From Fragum whitleyi (taxonomy: Eukaryota > Mollusca > Bivalvia > Cardiida > Cardiidae), in assembly GCA_948146395.1 (NCBI GenBank), contig OX411543.1:74474581-74538580 (forward strand): DNA of 64,000 nt. The letters run 5' to 3'. Made by a program: the position numbers and the translations under genes. Every line of letters starts with the position of its first letter. Within the stretch, counting starts at the first letter, position 1. The notes beneath the pieces were generated by a model that worked only from the letters and a program-made list of their open reading frames with translations, searched no databases and was not told the DNA's origin. Below, in pieces: positions 44,001-51,451 of the stretch.

Positions 44001-45638
44001 ATTCGTTTCTGCGCTATTTCTTGAAAACTATAGGTTGATGTAGATAAAAGATAACCTATACCTAAGTTTGATATTAACTCCATTGACAATGAAAATATGT
44101 TCGGTGGGGGATATCAATTCATCGAATTTGCTTGTTGTCTTTGGGATGAGATGTTCATATCATATGTGATGGTGTTTTGCATCAAGCATGTTAAAGAACC
44201 ATGGTTGATCTCAGCAGTAGTTTCCTCATGTATCCACTACTAACCATCTTCTTGGAGCGTCACTCATAAGGGCATATGCTACCGTGGTGCTGATAAATAA
44301 ATAGAAATACACACACAAACCAGTTCATGACTGCAAAGCATATGGTCACAAACATAAAGCATATAGTTGGTATGCAACCTAAATGTTGTAGCTACAGCTT
44401 AAAACTGTGTTGTAAATAAAAGTTGACACTGAGCCAAAGAAATATTTCTCAAAAATGACTGAAAGAAATCTTCATGTACTTTCTGAATGACAGAAGTAAT
44501 ATGTCAAGTTACCTGTTTAGACCCTAAATATCTTCTATGTATAATAAGTTTCAATTCACAGAGGGATTTTTCTTTCTTTTCTACACAATTCTTCTACACA
44601 ACTCGATCTGTATTTGCATTTATACTTGTATTGTTACATGTATACTTTTCTTGAATGTTTATGTTACAGTTTCTATGCGGATTTATTACCCATTTCTACA
44701 CAAAACATGAGTCAATGAGCCCTGTATGGTTATACAATTCTGTTATCTATTTGTTTCAGTTTCCTGAGGGATTTATCTCCCATTTCTACACAATATCAGA
44801 ATCAGTGAGCCCTGTATTAGCCTGGGGATTTTTGGGACCAGAATCAAAACTCAAGGACCTCTGTACTTTCTTTAAGGTAACTCAGAGTTAACTGATCTTA
44901 AATCAGTTTAAATCTCTGTGTTTTAATTTTTTTGGGACTGGTCCATTTTGAAAGAGAGTACACTTTGAAAATAACGAATCCTATTCGGTAGAAGTATTAG
45001 GGAACAGAAGAAATTGCTTCTTCAAGTTTAAAAACAAAGGACATAAAAATTCTGGTTCAGTACAGAAAAAGATAAGAAACTTGTTAAAAGAAGTACACTT
45101 GTTCGTGTATTGAAAAGAAAACACTCATACCTATGCCCTTATTAAAAACAAAATGGAGTGTTTTAAAGACATCAATTACATGTACAAACTATTTGAAAAT
45201 TAAAAGCATGGTAATGATCCCGATTCTTACTGTGTTACTCATGGAATTAATTCTGTTTTATGATCACTGACTTTTTAGTTTAGTAATTAAGTGACCTTTT
45301 GGGTCTCAAATTTCAAATGCCAACAACATGTATAGTTAGATGTAAAAATGGGCTTGCACACAAATTACAAGGCAAATCTTATGAAGTTGGAACTACCTAC
45401 ACATGTGAGATAAATAGTTTATTTGCAAGATTAACCATGGTTTCTATGTTTCTATAACTTTCAATAACTCTCTCTTTTAATTTCTCAACAGGAGGTTGTG
45501 TTAGACTTTATACGAGACATGTTTAGTTTTGACAAAGTGAGATATACAACAGTAGAGGACTTATCTAGTGATATTGTGATATTGGCAAAACAAAGGATGG
45601 AACAAATTATACAGAGAATGAGCTCTGACTTTACTTGA
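20549..45638 (+). CDS. MIGA: Mitoguardin (MIGA/FAM73 family) homologue, 12 coding exons
   Basis: Joining exons 20549-20750, 21442-21615, 22657-22748, 24392-24610, 26566-26678, 34290-34362, 35576-35662, 36798-36896, 38170-38304, 42360-42413, 44760-44876 and 45492-45638 gives 1512 nt, 503 residues plus TGA, with matching phases and GT..AG at every intron. Residues 22-41 form a membrane segment followed by a basic run (KRLRRRKEEKKRR). The C-terminal half carries family hallmarks: CRTLR, FLAKLHC, VLDFILMDAF, NRWLSNGFKET, WSVLKAKRR, GFISHFY, SPVLAWGFLGP and IRDMFSFDKVRYT. From the known family, mitoguardins sit in the mitochondrial outer membrane, promote mitochondrial fusion with mitoPLD, contact the ER through VAP and bind lipid through the C-terminal domain. 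Human paralogues are longer (about 590-630 residues), mainly in the linker, so a small linker exon could be missed. ATG 20549 is chosen because TGA lies in frame at 20534. MIGA1 and MIGA2 cannot be told apart here. Confidence 0.93.
21442..21615 (+). CDS. MIGA: Mitoguardin exon 2: Ser/Thr-rich linker
   Basis: The acceptor is CTCATTTTCAG, ending at 21441, and the donor is GTTTGT at 21616. Incoming phase is 1 and outgoing phase is 1. The residues are rich in Ser and Thr (SGSSTSLGAASTSTTST) and end in SPAQLCQL, which joins exon 3 to give QLCQLGLDTLQ, a recognisable mitoguardin stretch. Confidence 0.9.
21649..21894. mobile_element. MITE, TTAACCCTTGTCATGCTGAA family
   Basis: The ends TTAACCCTTGTCATGCTGAA and TTCAGCATGACAAGGGTTAA are perfect inverses. 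It lies 33 bp downstream of exon 2. No coding sequence. Confidence 0.85.
21942..22102. mobile_element. Palindromic MITE, GGTAGTGGACC family
   Basis: AAGGTAGTGGACCTGTAATA pairs with the right arm (CTATTACGGGTC), with an inner AACCGAGGTTTCCT palindrome. Almost the whole 160 bp folds on itself. A second copy lies at 50431-50592. Confidence 0.8.
22341..22616 (+). mobile_element. tRNA-derived SINE, full copy
   Basis: The head runs ACAGCTGTCACAGCGCAGTT to GTTTGATCCCCAACAGCGGC, the body TTTGTCTCTCACCAATGGGT, and the tail is (CAAT)n. It lies in mitoguardin intron 2, just before exon 3. Confidence 0.85.
22657..22748 (+). CDS. MIGA: Mitoguardin exon 3
   Basis: The acceptor GTATGTTACAG ends at 22656 and the donor GTAAGA starts at 22749. 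The exon reads GLDTLQLAITYWEDAVMKMG and then YLDDLPNPAIT. The TYWEDA segment corresponds to the helical WEDAL-type region of vertebrate mitoguardins. A SINE copy ends about 40 bp upstream of the acceptor. Confidence 0.9.
23025..23292. mobile_element. MITE, ATATGTGACCCGTCACGC family
   Basis: The ends ATATGTGACCCGTCACGCAA and TGCATGACGGGTCACATAT are inverted. An inner palindrome around GTCAGACTGTGCGGATTGCG is present. A second copy lies at 56157-56419, with a fragment at 12929-12965. Confidence 0.8.
23293..23438. mobile_element. Palindromic MITE, TACTTAGTGTTTTGTATG family
   Basis: TACTTAGTGTTTTGTATGAA is mirrored by TTCATACAATACACTAAGTA, with inner CAATTxTxAATTG arms. The second copy is at 58162-58336. 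It adjoins the previous MITE with no spacer. Confidence 0.8.
23600..23780 (+). mobile_element. Degenerate SINE copy
   Basis: A GAGTTTGATCCCCTATTGTA B-box-like region is followed by TTTGTCTCCAACCAATGGGT and GTAGCTGGAGGATGTAATGG, a diverged SINE head and body. Confidence 0.55.
24392..24610 (+). CDS. MIGA: Mitoguardin exon 4, ending in an FFAT-like core
   Basis: Seventy-three codons in phase 0, acceptor TTTGCCAG to 24391, donor GTAAGT at 24611. It contains HLEHLLERAYQMQDTYERQV, matching the vertebrate ELLHRAYHLQEE region. It ends with an acidic/serine stretch and SFVSATD (residues 223-229), which aligns with the vertebrate SFFSATE segment. Confidence 0.93.
24684..25000 (+). mobile_element. Helentron/HINE-like element, GCCCCCG family
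   Basis: It starts TTTTTATGCCCCCGTATCGA with a hairpin, then CTGTCTGTCCGTCCGTCC, and ends CGGGGGCATTGTGTTTCACA with a TGTGTTT/AAACACA hairpin and ATCTTGTT. TGCCCCCGTA near the start is inverted as TACGGGGGCA near the end. It begins 74 bp after mitoguardin exon 4. Confidence 0.8.
25717..26002 (+). mobile_element. Helentron/HINE-like element, GCCCCCG family, second copy
   Basis: Same plan as 24684-25000 but more diverged at the 5' end. The 3' hairpin TGTGTTTCACAAACACATCT and CTTGTT are intact. Confidence 0.7.
26566..26678 (+). CDS. MIGA: Mitoguardin exon 5
   Basis: The acceptor TTAATTTTAG ends at 26565 and keeps phase 0. A second AG at 26571-26572 would break the frame. The translation runs LADLSDLDTHRDMFQHLVLY and ends in GTVSCRTLR, matching the vertebrate GRVPCRTLR. 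The donor is GTAAAC at 26679 in phase 2. The next intron, about 7.6 kb, is almost entirely nested transposons. Confidence 0.92.
26726..27126 (+). mobile_element. Helentron/HINE-like element, AGCTCACCTGAGC family, short copy
   Basis: It opens TTTTAGCTCACCTGAGCACG and closes AGGGCCCTCAGGGTCCTCTT plus GTT. It lies 47 bp after mitoguardin exon 5. Confidence 0.75.
27621..28418. mobile_element. TA-flanked mariner-like TIR element
   Basis: The left end CGAGGGTTGATCCAAAAGTT and the right end's inverse (CGAGGGATGATCCAGAAGTT) match at 18 of 20 positions. TA flanks both ends. The uninterrupted host sequence TCTATATGTTATATAGTG is visible nearby at 28572. No transposase signature was found in 798 bp. Confidence 0.8.
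29025..30131 (+). mobile_element. ACGCCGCCGGAGGCGG family element, copy 1
   Basis: It starts TATACGCCGCCGGAGGCGGA (hairpin), then CCGTCTGTCCGTCCATCCGT, with tandem units containing TGAAACTTGGTCAATGTTAT, and ends GGCGGCGTATTGTGACGATG plus GCACTCTTGT. TACGCCGCC and GGCGGCGTA are subterminal inverses. It interrupts the host module between CCTTTT and TACATAG. Confidence 0.8.
30548..31832 (+). mobile_element. ACGCCGCCGGAGGCGG family element, copy 2
   Basis: Nearly identical to copy 1 (same 5' hairpin, CCGTCCGTCC tract, tandem units and CACTCTTGT end). It interrupts the host module TTTCATTTTTGGTATGTAGC, leaving TTTTT on the left and TTGG on the right, consistent with insertion at TT. Confidence 0.8.
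32521..32870. repeat. Interspersed repeat with TGAGTCTCAGACTTxCAAxTAAGTAGCC
   Basis: The same phrases (AAGTAGCC, GTGAGTCCCA/TAAGTCCCA, TTTCAGAAAAGxATxGAAGAC) recur at 37525-37790. A short AAAACAGTTTTCAATTCTTT palindrome is inside. Confidence 0.5.
33998..34271 (+). mobile_element. tRNA-derived SINE, full copy
   Basis: The head CGTCATAGCGTAGTTGATAG has a GTTTGATCCCTC B box, with body GATATCAGCTGGAGGCTAGG and tail (ATCA)n. It ends about 20 bp before mitoguardin exon 6. Confidence 0.8.
34290..34362 (+). CDS. MIGA: Mitoguardin exon 6
   Basis: The acceptor GAATTACAG ends at 34289. The leading A completes AGA from exon 5. The exon reads SEMCHCLSDTEFLAKLHC and then IRLALE, against the vertebrate SDQDFLAKLHCVRQAFE. 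The donor is GTAGGT at 34363. A SINE tail ends roughly 20 bp before the acceptor. Confidence 0.93.
34966..35352 (-). mobile_element. TIR element, CAGGGxTTGACACC family, inverted copy
   Basis: It shares GGTCCTTCAGGC, CTGTAAxATTTxxGGCTAACAGGTC and the CAAGCAATTTCTTCTTTT palindrome with 19454-19845, in opposite orientation. Confidence 0.6.
35576..35662 (+). CDS. MIGA: Mitoguardin exon 7
   Basis: Twenty-nine codons in phase 0. The acceptor TATTTTTCAG ends at 35575 and the donor GTAGGT starts at 35663. It reads QVFQNKDNKCYFEDMGRKVI and then GDLLVKADR, corresponding to the vertebrate NQLFFGKVGRQMVTGLMTKA segment. Confidence 0.9.
36798..36896 (+). CDS. MIGA: Mitoguardin exon 8 (parent of a tandem exon array)
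   Basis: Thirty-three codons in phase 0, acceptor TTTTCAACAG to 36797, donor GTAAGT at 36897. It reads DTEDFNTSYTAMMSFINNKD and then NWPMMEEELRGRG. The end matches the vertebrate LELEGRG. This is the only copy in the array with an intact acceptor, open frame and GT donor. Confidence 0.9.
36915..37328 (+). pseudogene. Decayed tandem copies of mitoguardin exon 8
   Basis: Three further copies follow exon 8 at a 114-bp period (ACAGAAG/ATAGAAG starts at 36801, 36915 and 37029, then about 37142). Each includes most of the exon plus about 17 nt of its downstream intron. Copy 2 has AATTAAG where exon 8 has AATAAAG, giving a stop. Copy 3 is open in the aligned frame but its donor is GCAAGT and its acceptor gives an incompatible phase. 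Copy 4 has several stops and is split by a palindromic insertion. They look like dead pseudo-exons rather than alternatives. Confidence 0.85.
37147..37224. mobile_element. 78-bp perfect-ended palindrome in exon-8 copy 4
   Basis: The arms beginning TTGATGGCTCAGCGCA and ending TGCGCTGAGCCATCAA flank a short TATA-rich centre. AGAT lies on both sides of the TGATGG...CCATCA core, possibly a 4-bp target duplication. It interrupts the 114-bp exon-8 repeat, so it arrived after the array formed. Confidence 0.6.
37778..38015. mobile_element. MITE, TTAACCCTTGTCATGCTGAA family
   Basis: Perfect inverted ends as at 21649-21894, with the same CTGCACATATGTGCAGGCTG core. It lies 154 bp before mitoguardin exon 9. 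Confidence 0.85.
38170..38304 (+). CDS. MIGA: Mitoguardin exon 9: conserved core
   Basis: Forty-five codons in phase 0, acceptor TTTGATTACAG to 38169, donor GTGAGA at 38305. It carries VVLDFILMDAFDDLEAPPSS and then VIAVVNNRWLSNGFKET, nearly identical to the vertebrate C-terminal domain. This is the strongest family signature in the gene. Confidence 0.96.
38340..38650 (+). mobile_element. Interspersed repeat, AGCTCAGCTATTTTC family
   Basis: TTATAGCTCAGCTATTTTCA with GAAAACCAGAGATATT, ending GGCACCCATAGGCGATGCTC. Same family as 6755-7020 and 49086-49630. It starts 36 bp after exon 9. Confidence 0.6.
38882..39900 (+). mobile_element. TACCCCCCACCCATGAAG family element with about 140-bp tandem units
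   Basis: It opens TTATACCCCCCACCCATGAA with a GAGGAGGGTATACTGG hairpin partner. The diverged units share TTATCTCCCCTTGAACxTGT and GAAxTTTCTCCTACACTAT. A truncated relative of the opening is at 27130-27211. Confidence 0.6.
39955..41164 (-). mobile_element. AGCTCCACTGGC family element, inverted copy
   Basis: On the - strand it starts TTTTTAGCTCCACTGGCTGA, then a CGTCCGTCCTTCC tract, tandem units containing CTATATGTTATATAGTGGAA, and ends CAAGCCATTCATGGCCTTCT plus AGTTG. Mitoguardin intron 9. Confidence 0.75.
41180..41592 (+). repeat. 34-bp minisatellite, about 12 units
   Basis: The unit GTTGTAGATGACAATTTATT plus CAAAGAAAATGGAA repeats with few changes. Starts are seen at about 41187, 41221 and 41255 and continue to about 41590. 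It starts at the 5' boundary of the preceding inverted element. Confidence 0.9.
42360..42413 (+). CDS. MIGA: Mitoguardin exon 10
   Basis: Eighteen codons (ALSTAVWSVLKAKRRMLK) in phase 0, with acceptor CTCCCTTTCAG to 42359 and donor GTAGGC at 42414. The vertebrate counterpart is ATACWSVLKAKRRLL. Confidence 0.95.
42468..42781 (+). mobile_element. SINE, composite/dimeric copy
   Basis: A head with GGGGTTTGATCCCCGACAGC and body TTTGTCTTTCACCAATGGGT is followed by a second body segment (GGGATAGTAGCTGGAGGCTA). An inserted element at 42782-43139 splits it, and it resumes with TTAGGTGCTCCAGC. Mitoguardin intron 10. Confidence 0.7.
42782..43139. mobile_element. Insertion inside the SINE, flanked by TTAG
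   Basis: The SINE phrase CCATTGTTAGGTGCTC is broken as TTGTTAG / TTAGGTGC, a 4-bp target duplication. The insertion contains GGAGTCCAGGGGACTCCC and a CAATTTCTTCTTTTCC palindrome. Confidence 0.7.
43261..44137 (+). mobile_element. ATCCCCCGCCG family Helentron-like element with 178-bp tandem units
   Basis: It opens TTATCCCCCGCCGAAAAAAA with a TTTCGGGGGGGATATTG hairpin partner. About four units repeat TTCGTTTCCGCGCTATTTCT and GGCACACAGCTTCACTACAA. It ends GGTGGGGGATATC, then AATTCATCGAATT and TGCTTGTTG. Confidence 0.75.
44559..44735 (+). pseudogene. Two decayed echoes of mitoguardin exon 11
   Basis: Directly upstream of exon 11, 44670-44727 repeats its first part at a 90-bp offset: TTCTATGCGGATTTATTACC, then CATTTCTACACA and GTCAATGAGCCCTGTA, preceded by its own TTACAG acceptor. 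It translates as FLCGFITHFYTKHESMSPV. A weaker copy begins at 44559 (GAGGGATTTTTC, then TTCTACACAAT). Neither retains the second half of the exon or its donor. Confidence 0.75.
44760..44876 (+). CDS. MIGA: Mitoguardin exon 11
   Basis: Thirty-nine codons in phase 0, acceptor TTTGTTTCAG to 44759, donor GTAACT at 44877. It reads FPEGFISHFYTISESVSPVL and then AWGFLGPESKLKDLCTFFK, very close to vertebrate MIGA2 (PDGFISHFYSVSEHVSPVLA). Confidence 0.96.
45492..45638 (+). CDS. MIGA: Mitoguardin exon 12 with stop
   Basis: The acceptor TTCTCAACAG ends at 45491. Forty-eight codons and TGA: EVVLDFIRDMFSFDKVRYTT, then a hydrophilic helix ending in QRMSSDFT. It matches the vertebrate C terminus (YLRDMFDLDNVRYTSV) but lacks the 25-30 residue tail of the human proteins. 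Confidence 0.95.
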   Translation, partial: EVVLDFIRDMFSFDKVRYTTVEDLSSDIVILAKQRMEQIIQRMSSDFT

Positions 45639-46234
45639 TAGTGGTGGTTTAATGATTTAGGGAGGAATATTCATTTATGAAATGAATGTTAAGTTAGTGT
45701 GAAATAGTAAAGTTGGGACCAATCAAGGAGAACTATTTTAAATTGCTTTATTTGCAATGACAAATTTTTGATGGGTATATATCCAAAGAACCAAAAGGAT
45801 TCCATTGCATTATATACACAAAGAAAAAGGTATTGCAACACTTTCAGTGGGTCTAATAATTGGTTTTAAAAACTGAATAACAAGACTTTTTCCCAATTCT
45901 GCCTTTTCATGTATTTTATGGCCACTATAAAAATAACAAGTTATAATTAATTTTTCCAACATAATTTACTATGGCTGCATCGAATATGATACTTGGCATT
46001 TCAAACTGATTTTTGTCTCTAAACAAAGAGTGATCAACACACCAACCATACAGCCAATATTATGTTCATTTATCAGCGACCACAATCAAGGCATCCGTTT
46101 TTTCTCCTCATACCCTGGATCAGACGTAAAATATATAAGTAAACATCATCACTACTTTTGCAACATCTGAAACAACTGAGCAGAATTTTGAAAAGGATAT
46201 AACAGTTCACATCCTTTGCAATTAAGAATGTCCA
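45639..46234. other. Mitoguardin 3' flank
   Basis: Probably contains the 3' UTR. I did not find an unambiguous AATAAA close to the stop, so the transcript end is unknown. No other features seen. Confidence 0.4.
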
Positions 46235-46463
46235 TTAACTCTTTCCTGTTTTACAAAATTTTGGACCTGTCCAAATTCAAAGGTTTTGCAGACGAAAATT
46301 TAAAGTGGATTTAATTTGGAAAATAACCATTCGGTAGGGTAGAAAATAGTGTGGAAAAAGATGAAATTGCTTGTCAGAAGCAATTTCTTCTTTATTCACA
46401 ATGTTTTCTCAATCATAAAATCACAGGCACGTAAAAAGCAGGTATTAAAAAGCAAAGGGTTAA
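46235..46463 (+). mobile_element. MITE, TTAACTCTTTCCTGTTTTAC family
   Basis: It starts TTAACTCTTTCCTGTTTTAC and ends AAAAGCAAAGGGTTAA, with a GAAATTGCTTGTCAGAAGCA palindrome at the centre. An inverted copy is at 58599-58825. Confidence 0.75.
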
Positions 46464-47084
46464 ATATTTGATTGGGTTCATATTCTGTCTTTATTGAACA
46501 TACTCTTGTTTTTACATTCATTTGGATGCTGCCATCATTTTTTCTGTGTAAATATACCATTGGGTGGGTATTCTTTATAATTTAGAAAATATTTAAGCTG
46601 AATGAGAATTATCTTTTGTTAAGTGATTTCTCTGTTGGTGAATAGTTTAAGACCATTCTGTCTTGAGATCATTTAAGTTTGCATGTTTGAATTTGTCAAG
46701 CATGGTAACACATTGTGCTGTTAATCCTATGTTTGTGAATTCTAACCCTGGCTCTGCTGACTTTTATCAGACATTTGACAAGACTCAATGTTGTTTCTCA
46801 CACAAGTGCAACCACTTTTCTTCTGAGCAACCAGATGCTCATCCCATTTAGGCGTACTTCTTAACATACATTTATTGTTTTAGAACAAATGACTTGTGTC
46901 ATTTTGACTTTTGTCAAATATTATCTCTTGGGTACCCAAGCCAGATTGAGAGCACTACACTCTTTTAAAAATGTCGTTGTTTTATCAATATTTGTGCATA
47001 ATGTTATTTATTTTATTGAAGCCACAAAAATAATTGAAATGAAATTAAAAAAAGAAAAAAAAAACATATAACATAGTTTGTTTA

Positions 47085-47198
47085 TCTCCAATGGCACAAT
47101 TGTCCTTTTGATGTGTATTGGTGTTTACATTGTGCTTTTTTTCTCCAATGGCACAATTGTCCTTGTGATGTGTAGTGGTGTTTACATTGTGCTTTTGA
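47085..47198 (+). repeat. 58-bp tandem duplication
   Basis: CTCCAATGGCACAATTGTCC, then TTTACATTGTGCTTTT, occurs twice in direct succession with few differences. Confidence 0.75.
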
Positions 47199-47330
47199 AA
47201 TCGCAATCCGACCAGCAGTCCGTGTCTCTCGATCATCCCAACCTTATCTCGATCACCAGTCAATCACTTCCCTACCGTTTCGAATCTACACAATCAGTAA
47301 CAATCTTTCTCTGACTACCATCGTCACATT

Positions 47331-48475
47331 TTTTAGCTCACCTGAGCACGAAGTGCTCAAGGGAGCTATTGTGATTGATCAATGTCTAGTGTCCATCTGT
47401 CCGTCACGGCGTCAACTTTTTCTTTAAACAACATATCCTTCTAAACTTATGGGTCAAAATCAACCAAACTTGGCAAAATATTCCTTGGATGGTCCCTTTT
47501 AAAATTGCTCAAATGGAAAGGATCCGTGCCATAACACGGGAAAAGGGGCCTTAATGACAACTTTCACTCTAGAAGCCACGAATATGGTCCAATCTTCATG
47601 AAACTTGGTCAGAATGTTTGTTAGGTCATGAGGATGAACTCTATTGAAAATGGGAAGGATTGGTGTCTTATTACAGGAAAAGGGGCCTTAATGACAATTT
47701 TGTCAACAATTTCTGTAAACGACTTCTTCTCCTAAACTTGTGAGTCACAATCAAGCAAACTTGGCAGAAATATTCCTTGGGTGGTCCCTTGTAAAAATTG
47801 CTAAAATGGAAAGAATGCATGCCATATCACAGGAAAAGGGGCCTTAATGACAATTTTCTTGTTTACACTCTAGAAGCCACAAATATGGTCCAATCTTCAT
47901 GAAACTTTGTCAGAATGTTTGTTAGGTCATGAGGATGACTTTTGGAAAATGGGAAGGATGAGTGCCGTATTACGGGAAAAGGGGCCTTAATGACAATTTT
48001 CTTGTTTACACTCTAAATCCCACAAATATGGTCCAATCTTCATGAAACTTAGTCAGAATGTTTGCCAGGTCACAAGGATGAATCCTATGGAAAATGGGAA
48101 GGATTCATACCTTATAATGGGAAAAGGGGCCTTAATGACAATTTTTTGTTAACACCATAGTGGCCACAAATATTGCCCAACCTTCATGAAACTTGGTCAG
48201 AATGTATATCATGAGGATGAACTCTTTTGAAAATGGGAAGGATCCTTGCCATTTCATGAGTAAAGAGGCATTAAGGACAATTTTCTTGTTAGAGCTCCAG
48301 ACGCCACAAATATGGTCCAATCTTCATGAAACTTGGTCAAAATGTTTGCCAGATCAAAAGAATCAACTCTGTTGAAAATGGGAAGGTTCATGCCATATCA
48401 CAGGAAAAGGAGTTTTAATGATAATTTACTTGAAATATCAGGTGAGCGATTTAGGGCCCTCTGGGTCCTCTTGTT
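47331..48475 (+). mobile_element. Helentron/HINE-like element, AGCTCACCTGAGC family
   Basis: TTTTAGCTCACCTGAGCACG to GGCCCTCTGGGTCCTCTTGT. The body has about six modules with GGGGCCTTAATGACAATTTT and CCAATCTTCATGAAACTTGG. Open frames inside it are not genes. Confidence 0.8.
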
Positions 48476-49085
48476 TCGATCGACCAGACCGATCTGTACT
48501 CGAATTCTACACAGTTGCTCCCATACCAACTCTGTCTGTACTCGACCTCTTCCAGATCCGCCCCAAATTACGATTTAGAATAGTCGAGTTGAGTCGTGTA
48601 TCAATTCGAGTTAAACGGGATGGGGTCGAGTTAAACTCGAGTACAGGTCGAGAATGATCGTGAACAGGACAAGTAAAATATATCAACTCGATCTTGCACG
48701 ATCTCTACACCAATTCAGGACCAGCTCGATCTTCCAACCGACCAAAACACGATCACTGCCCGACCGTTTCTCGATATATTTTTTTTTCTAGTCGATCGTG
48801 CACGGGTATTAACAATTGTTTTTCGTTCATAAAACACCATGTATAAATTAAGAGCGGAAGTTATTTTCAGCAAATCATGTTCACTGTACAAGAAAGTTTT
48901 CGAAATTTTTGTTTCTTGAAATTTTACATCAATATCTTTTCTGAACAGTCTATTTAAATTCCTTAAATTCATTTCATAAATCCCTTTCTTGTTTTTCGAA
49001 CTATTTGACTGATCCTTATTCAAGGAGGATTCAGACACCAGTAGAAATAAATCCACCAGACTGCAAAGTGATATGGGTCTATGCA

Positions 49086-49630
49086 ATTTTTAGCTCGGCT
49101 GTTTTCGAAGAAAACCCGAGGTATTATGATCTGCTTGGCGTCGTTGGCATTGTTGTTGGCATGACAAACTTTAACCTTGCTGATAACTTTTGAATGGTAA
49201 ATGATAGGGCCTTCATATTTCACATGATCATTGCTTGCGACAAGGCCTTTCTGTAGGTACCAAAATCAAAGTCATCACTCAAGATCAAGGTCATTTTTCA
49301 AGGTCAAATTTCTTTTCTTTGGTCATTACTTTTGCATGGAAAGTCATTGAGCCTTCATACGTCACTTGATCATTGCTTGGGACAAGACCGTCCTGTAGGT
49401 ACCAAGTTAAAGGTCATAAAATAAGTTAAAGCTCATTTTTTCAAGGTCAAATTTCTTTAAAAAATTTAACCTTGGTCACAACTTTTGAATGGTAAGTCAA
49501 AGAGCCTTCATACTTCACATGATCATTGCTTGGGGCAAGACCTTTCTGTAGGTACCAAGTTCATATATTTGCATTTGCCTAAGAAATAATAAACGGCCGA
49601 GCGTTGGCACCCGCTTGCGATGCTCATTCT
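49086..49630 (+). mobile_element. Interspersed repeat, AGCTCGGCTGTTTTC family
   Basis: TTTTTAGCTCGGCTGTTTTC with GAAGAAAACCCGAGGT hairpin arms, then tandem units with TCAxAxTTCACATGATCATT and GACAAGxCCTTxCTGTAGGT, ending CCGAGCGTTGGCACCCGCTT. Confidence 0.65.
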
Positions 49631-49892
49631 ATAAATCGACCTATCAACAGAGATACAAAGTGGATATCGTACCCTGCATTCTATATGAAAAAAAAAAAAC
49701 GTTTCTGAACACTTTTAGAAATCGTCGTTGTTACTCTAAAACCTCGGAGCTACAGCTTTGATCAAGCTGCAGTTACGAGGTTTTAGAACAATGAAATGGC
49801 ATTCTACTTTTTGCACTAGAAGGCTACTCGTGCACGCAGAGTACCGTTTCAAAAGTTAGGGTTACCGCTTATAAAGATAAGCAAGTATTTTG

Positions 49893-50028
49893 GCAACCTG
49901 AACAGATCAGAAAACGGTGCAAACAGTTTTCCAATTATACCCCGCTTTGCAAGCAAGGGCACGTGCAAAGCGGGGTATAATTGGAAAACTGATTGCACTG
50001 CTTTGGGATCCTAAACGCAGGACTGGAC
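49893..50028. mobile_element. Palindromic MITE, CCCTGCGTTCAGGAT family
   Basis: TTTTCCAATTATACCCCGCT is mirrored by AGCGGGGTATAATTGGAAAA. The right end is GATCCTAAACGCAGGACTGG. Other copies are at 51320-51451, 57383-57517 and 63449-63588. Confidence 0.8.
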
Positions 50029-50430
50029 TAAGGGAAGTAAACAAATAACAAGACAATTGTCGTTCAGGATTTATTAATGAAATATCCATTCATAAACATT
50101 ATATAATATGCTTAACCCTTGTCATGCTAAAAGAAATAATTCATTTCGTTAAAAGAAAAGACTTGAAAGCAACAAATTCCACTTGATTGTTATAATTTTT
50201 GAAAATAACATGTAATTGTGACCCACCAAATATAGAGCTGGGACGAGTATTCGAGTACCCAAGTATCGGGTAGGGTAACGTTTTTACTTGGCTCCCCAAT
50301 CATTACCCGTCACGAGGGGCGAATTTAATTTTCATAGGGTTAATGATCATTGGCTGAAAAAATAGGACGATCGGTAAATGGAAATATTTGTTGGTTTATT
50401 TCCTTTATACATATTCATGTATTTATGTTG

Positions 50431-50592
50431 AAGGTAGTGGACCCGTAATAGATTTGCAACATCTCAGAAGTAATGATTTTTAATAGTGTTAACCGAGGTT
50501 TCCTAATGATTTTCATTGGGAAACCTCGGTTAACATTGTTAAGGAATATCTGGTCCAAAATGTTGCGGAACTATTACGGGTCCACTACCTTA
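50431..50592. mobile_element. Palindromic MITE, GGTAGTGGACC family
   Basis: AAGGTAGTGGACCCGTAATA and TATTACGGGTCCACTACCTT are perfect inverse ends, with the central AACCGAGGTTTCC palindrome. Confidence 0.88.
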
Positions 50593-51319
50593 AGTTTTTT
50601 TACTTCAGAAGTAAAACTATTTGATACTTTATATTTTTTTTTTACTGAAACGGCTTTTTTTCTTCACTTTATTTCAACAATATAGTCTCGCGGTAACTCG
50701 AGATGTCATTTTTCACAGTCTCAAATCTTTTACAAAACACATTATTATGTAATTAAGTGTAAGTTGTAATTTATCACAATTTTCGTCTACTTTTAAAGGT
50801 CTGTTACTCACATTTTGCTGTAAGAAAAACCTACTCATTTACAGGACTAACAAAATTTAGCATAAAGATATATATATAGCATTGAAATTGGTGAAGTTCT
50901 TAACTTTTTACCTAAGAAAGAAAGTAGATCTAACAAAAAAAATTTCTAAGCATGAAAAAAGTGTTCATTTTTCAAAATGTTTTGGCTGTCAAAAAAGCCA
51001 AATTATCAGCAAACTATGGAAGCGGAGCAGTGGTTAAAACATAGTAGGGGCAATAATTGAGGATAACATGGAATGAAAGGGGAAGAATACTTTTTGCAAG
51101 ATCGAGAAAATTAATTTCGTGTTGCTGTAAAACGACTTGCTTAAGTCATTTAATTGCATTCTAATTTATGATGGCCTCTCTTATTTTCACAAAACTCTCG
51201 GATGCTTTCATAATTGGAAATATAATCGACCTACAAATAGTTTTAGCTGCACATTCAGAATCGTGATTGGATTTACTAGGCAGCCACATATCGCAGACAA
51301 TTACATTTTCAAAACATCC

Positions 51320-51451
51320 GCCCTGCGTTGAGGATCACCAAACGGTGCAAAAAGTTTCCCAATTGTACCCCGCTTTGCACGCAAGTGCACGTGCAAAGCG
51401 GGGAACAATTGGAAAACTGTGTGCACCCTTTAATGATCCTGAACGCAGGAC
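51320..51451. mobile_element. Palindromic MITE, CCCTGCGTTCAGGAT family
   Basis: GCCCTGCGTTGAGGATCACC to GATCCTGAACGCAGGAC. The centre is GCACGCAAGTGCACGTGC. Confidence 0.8.
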
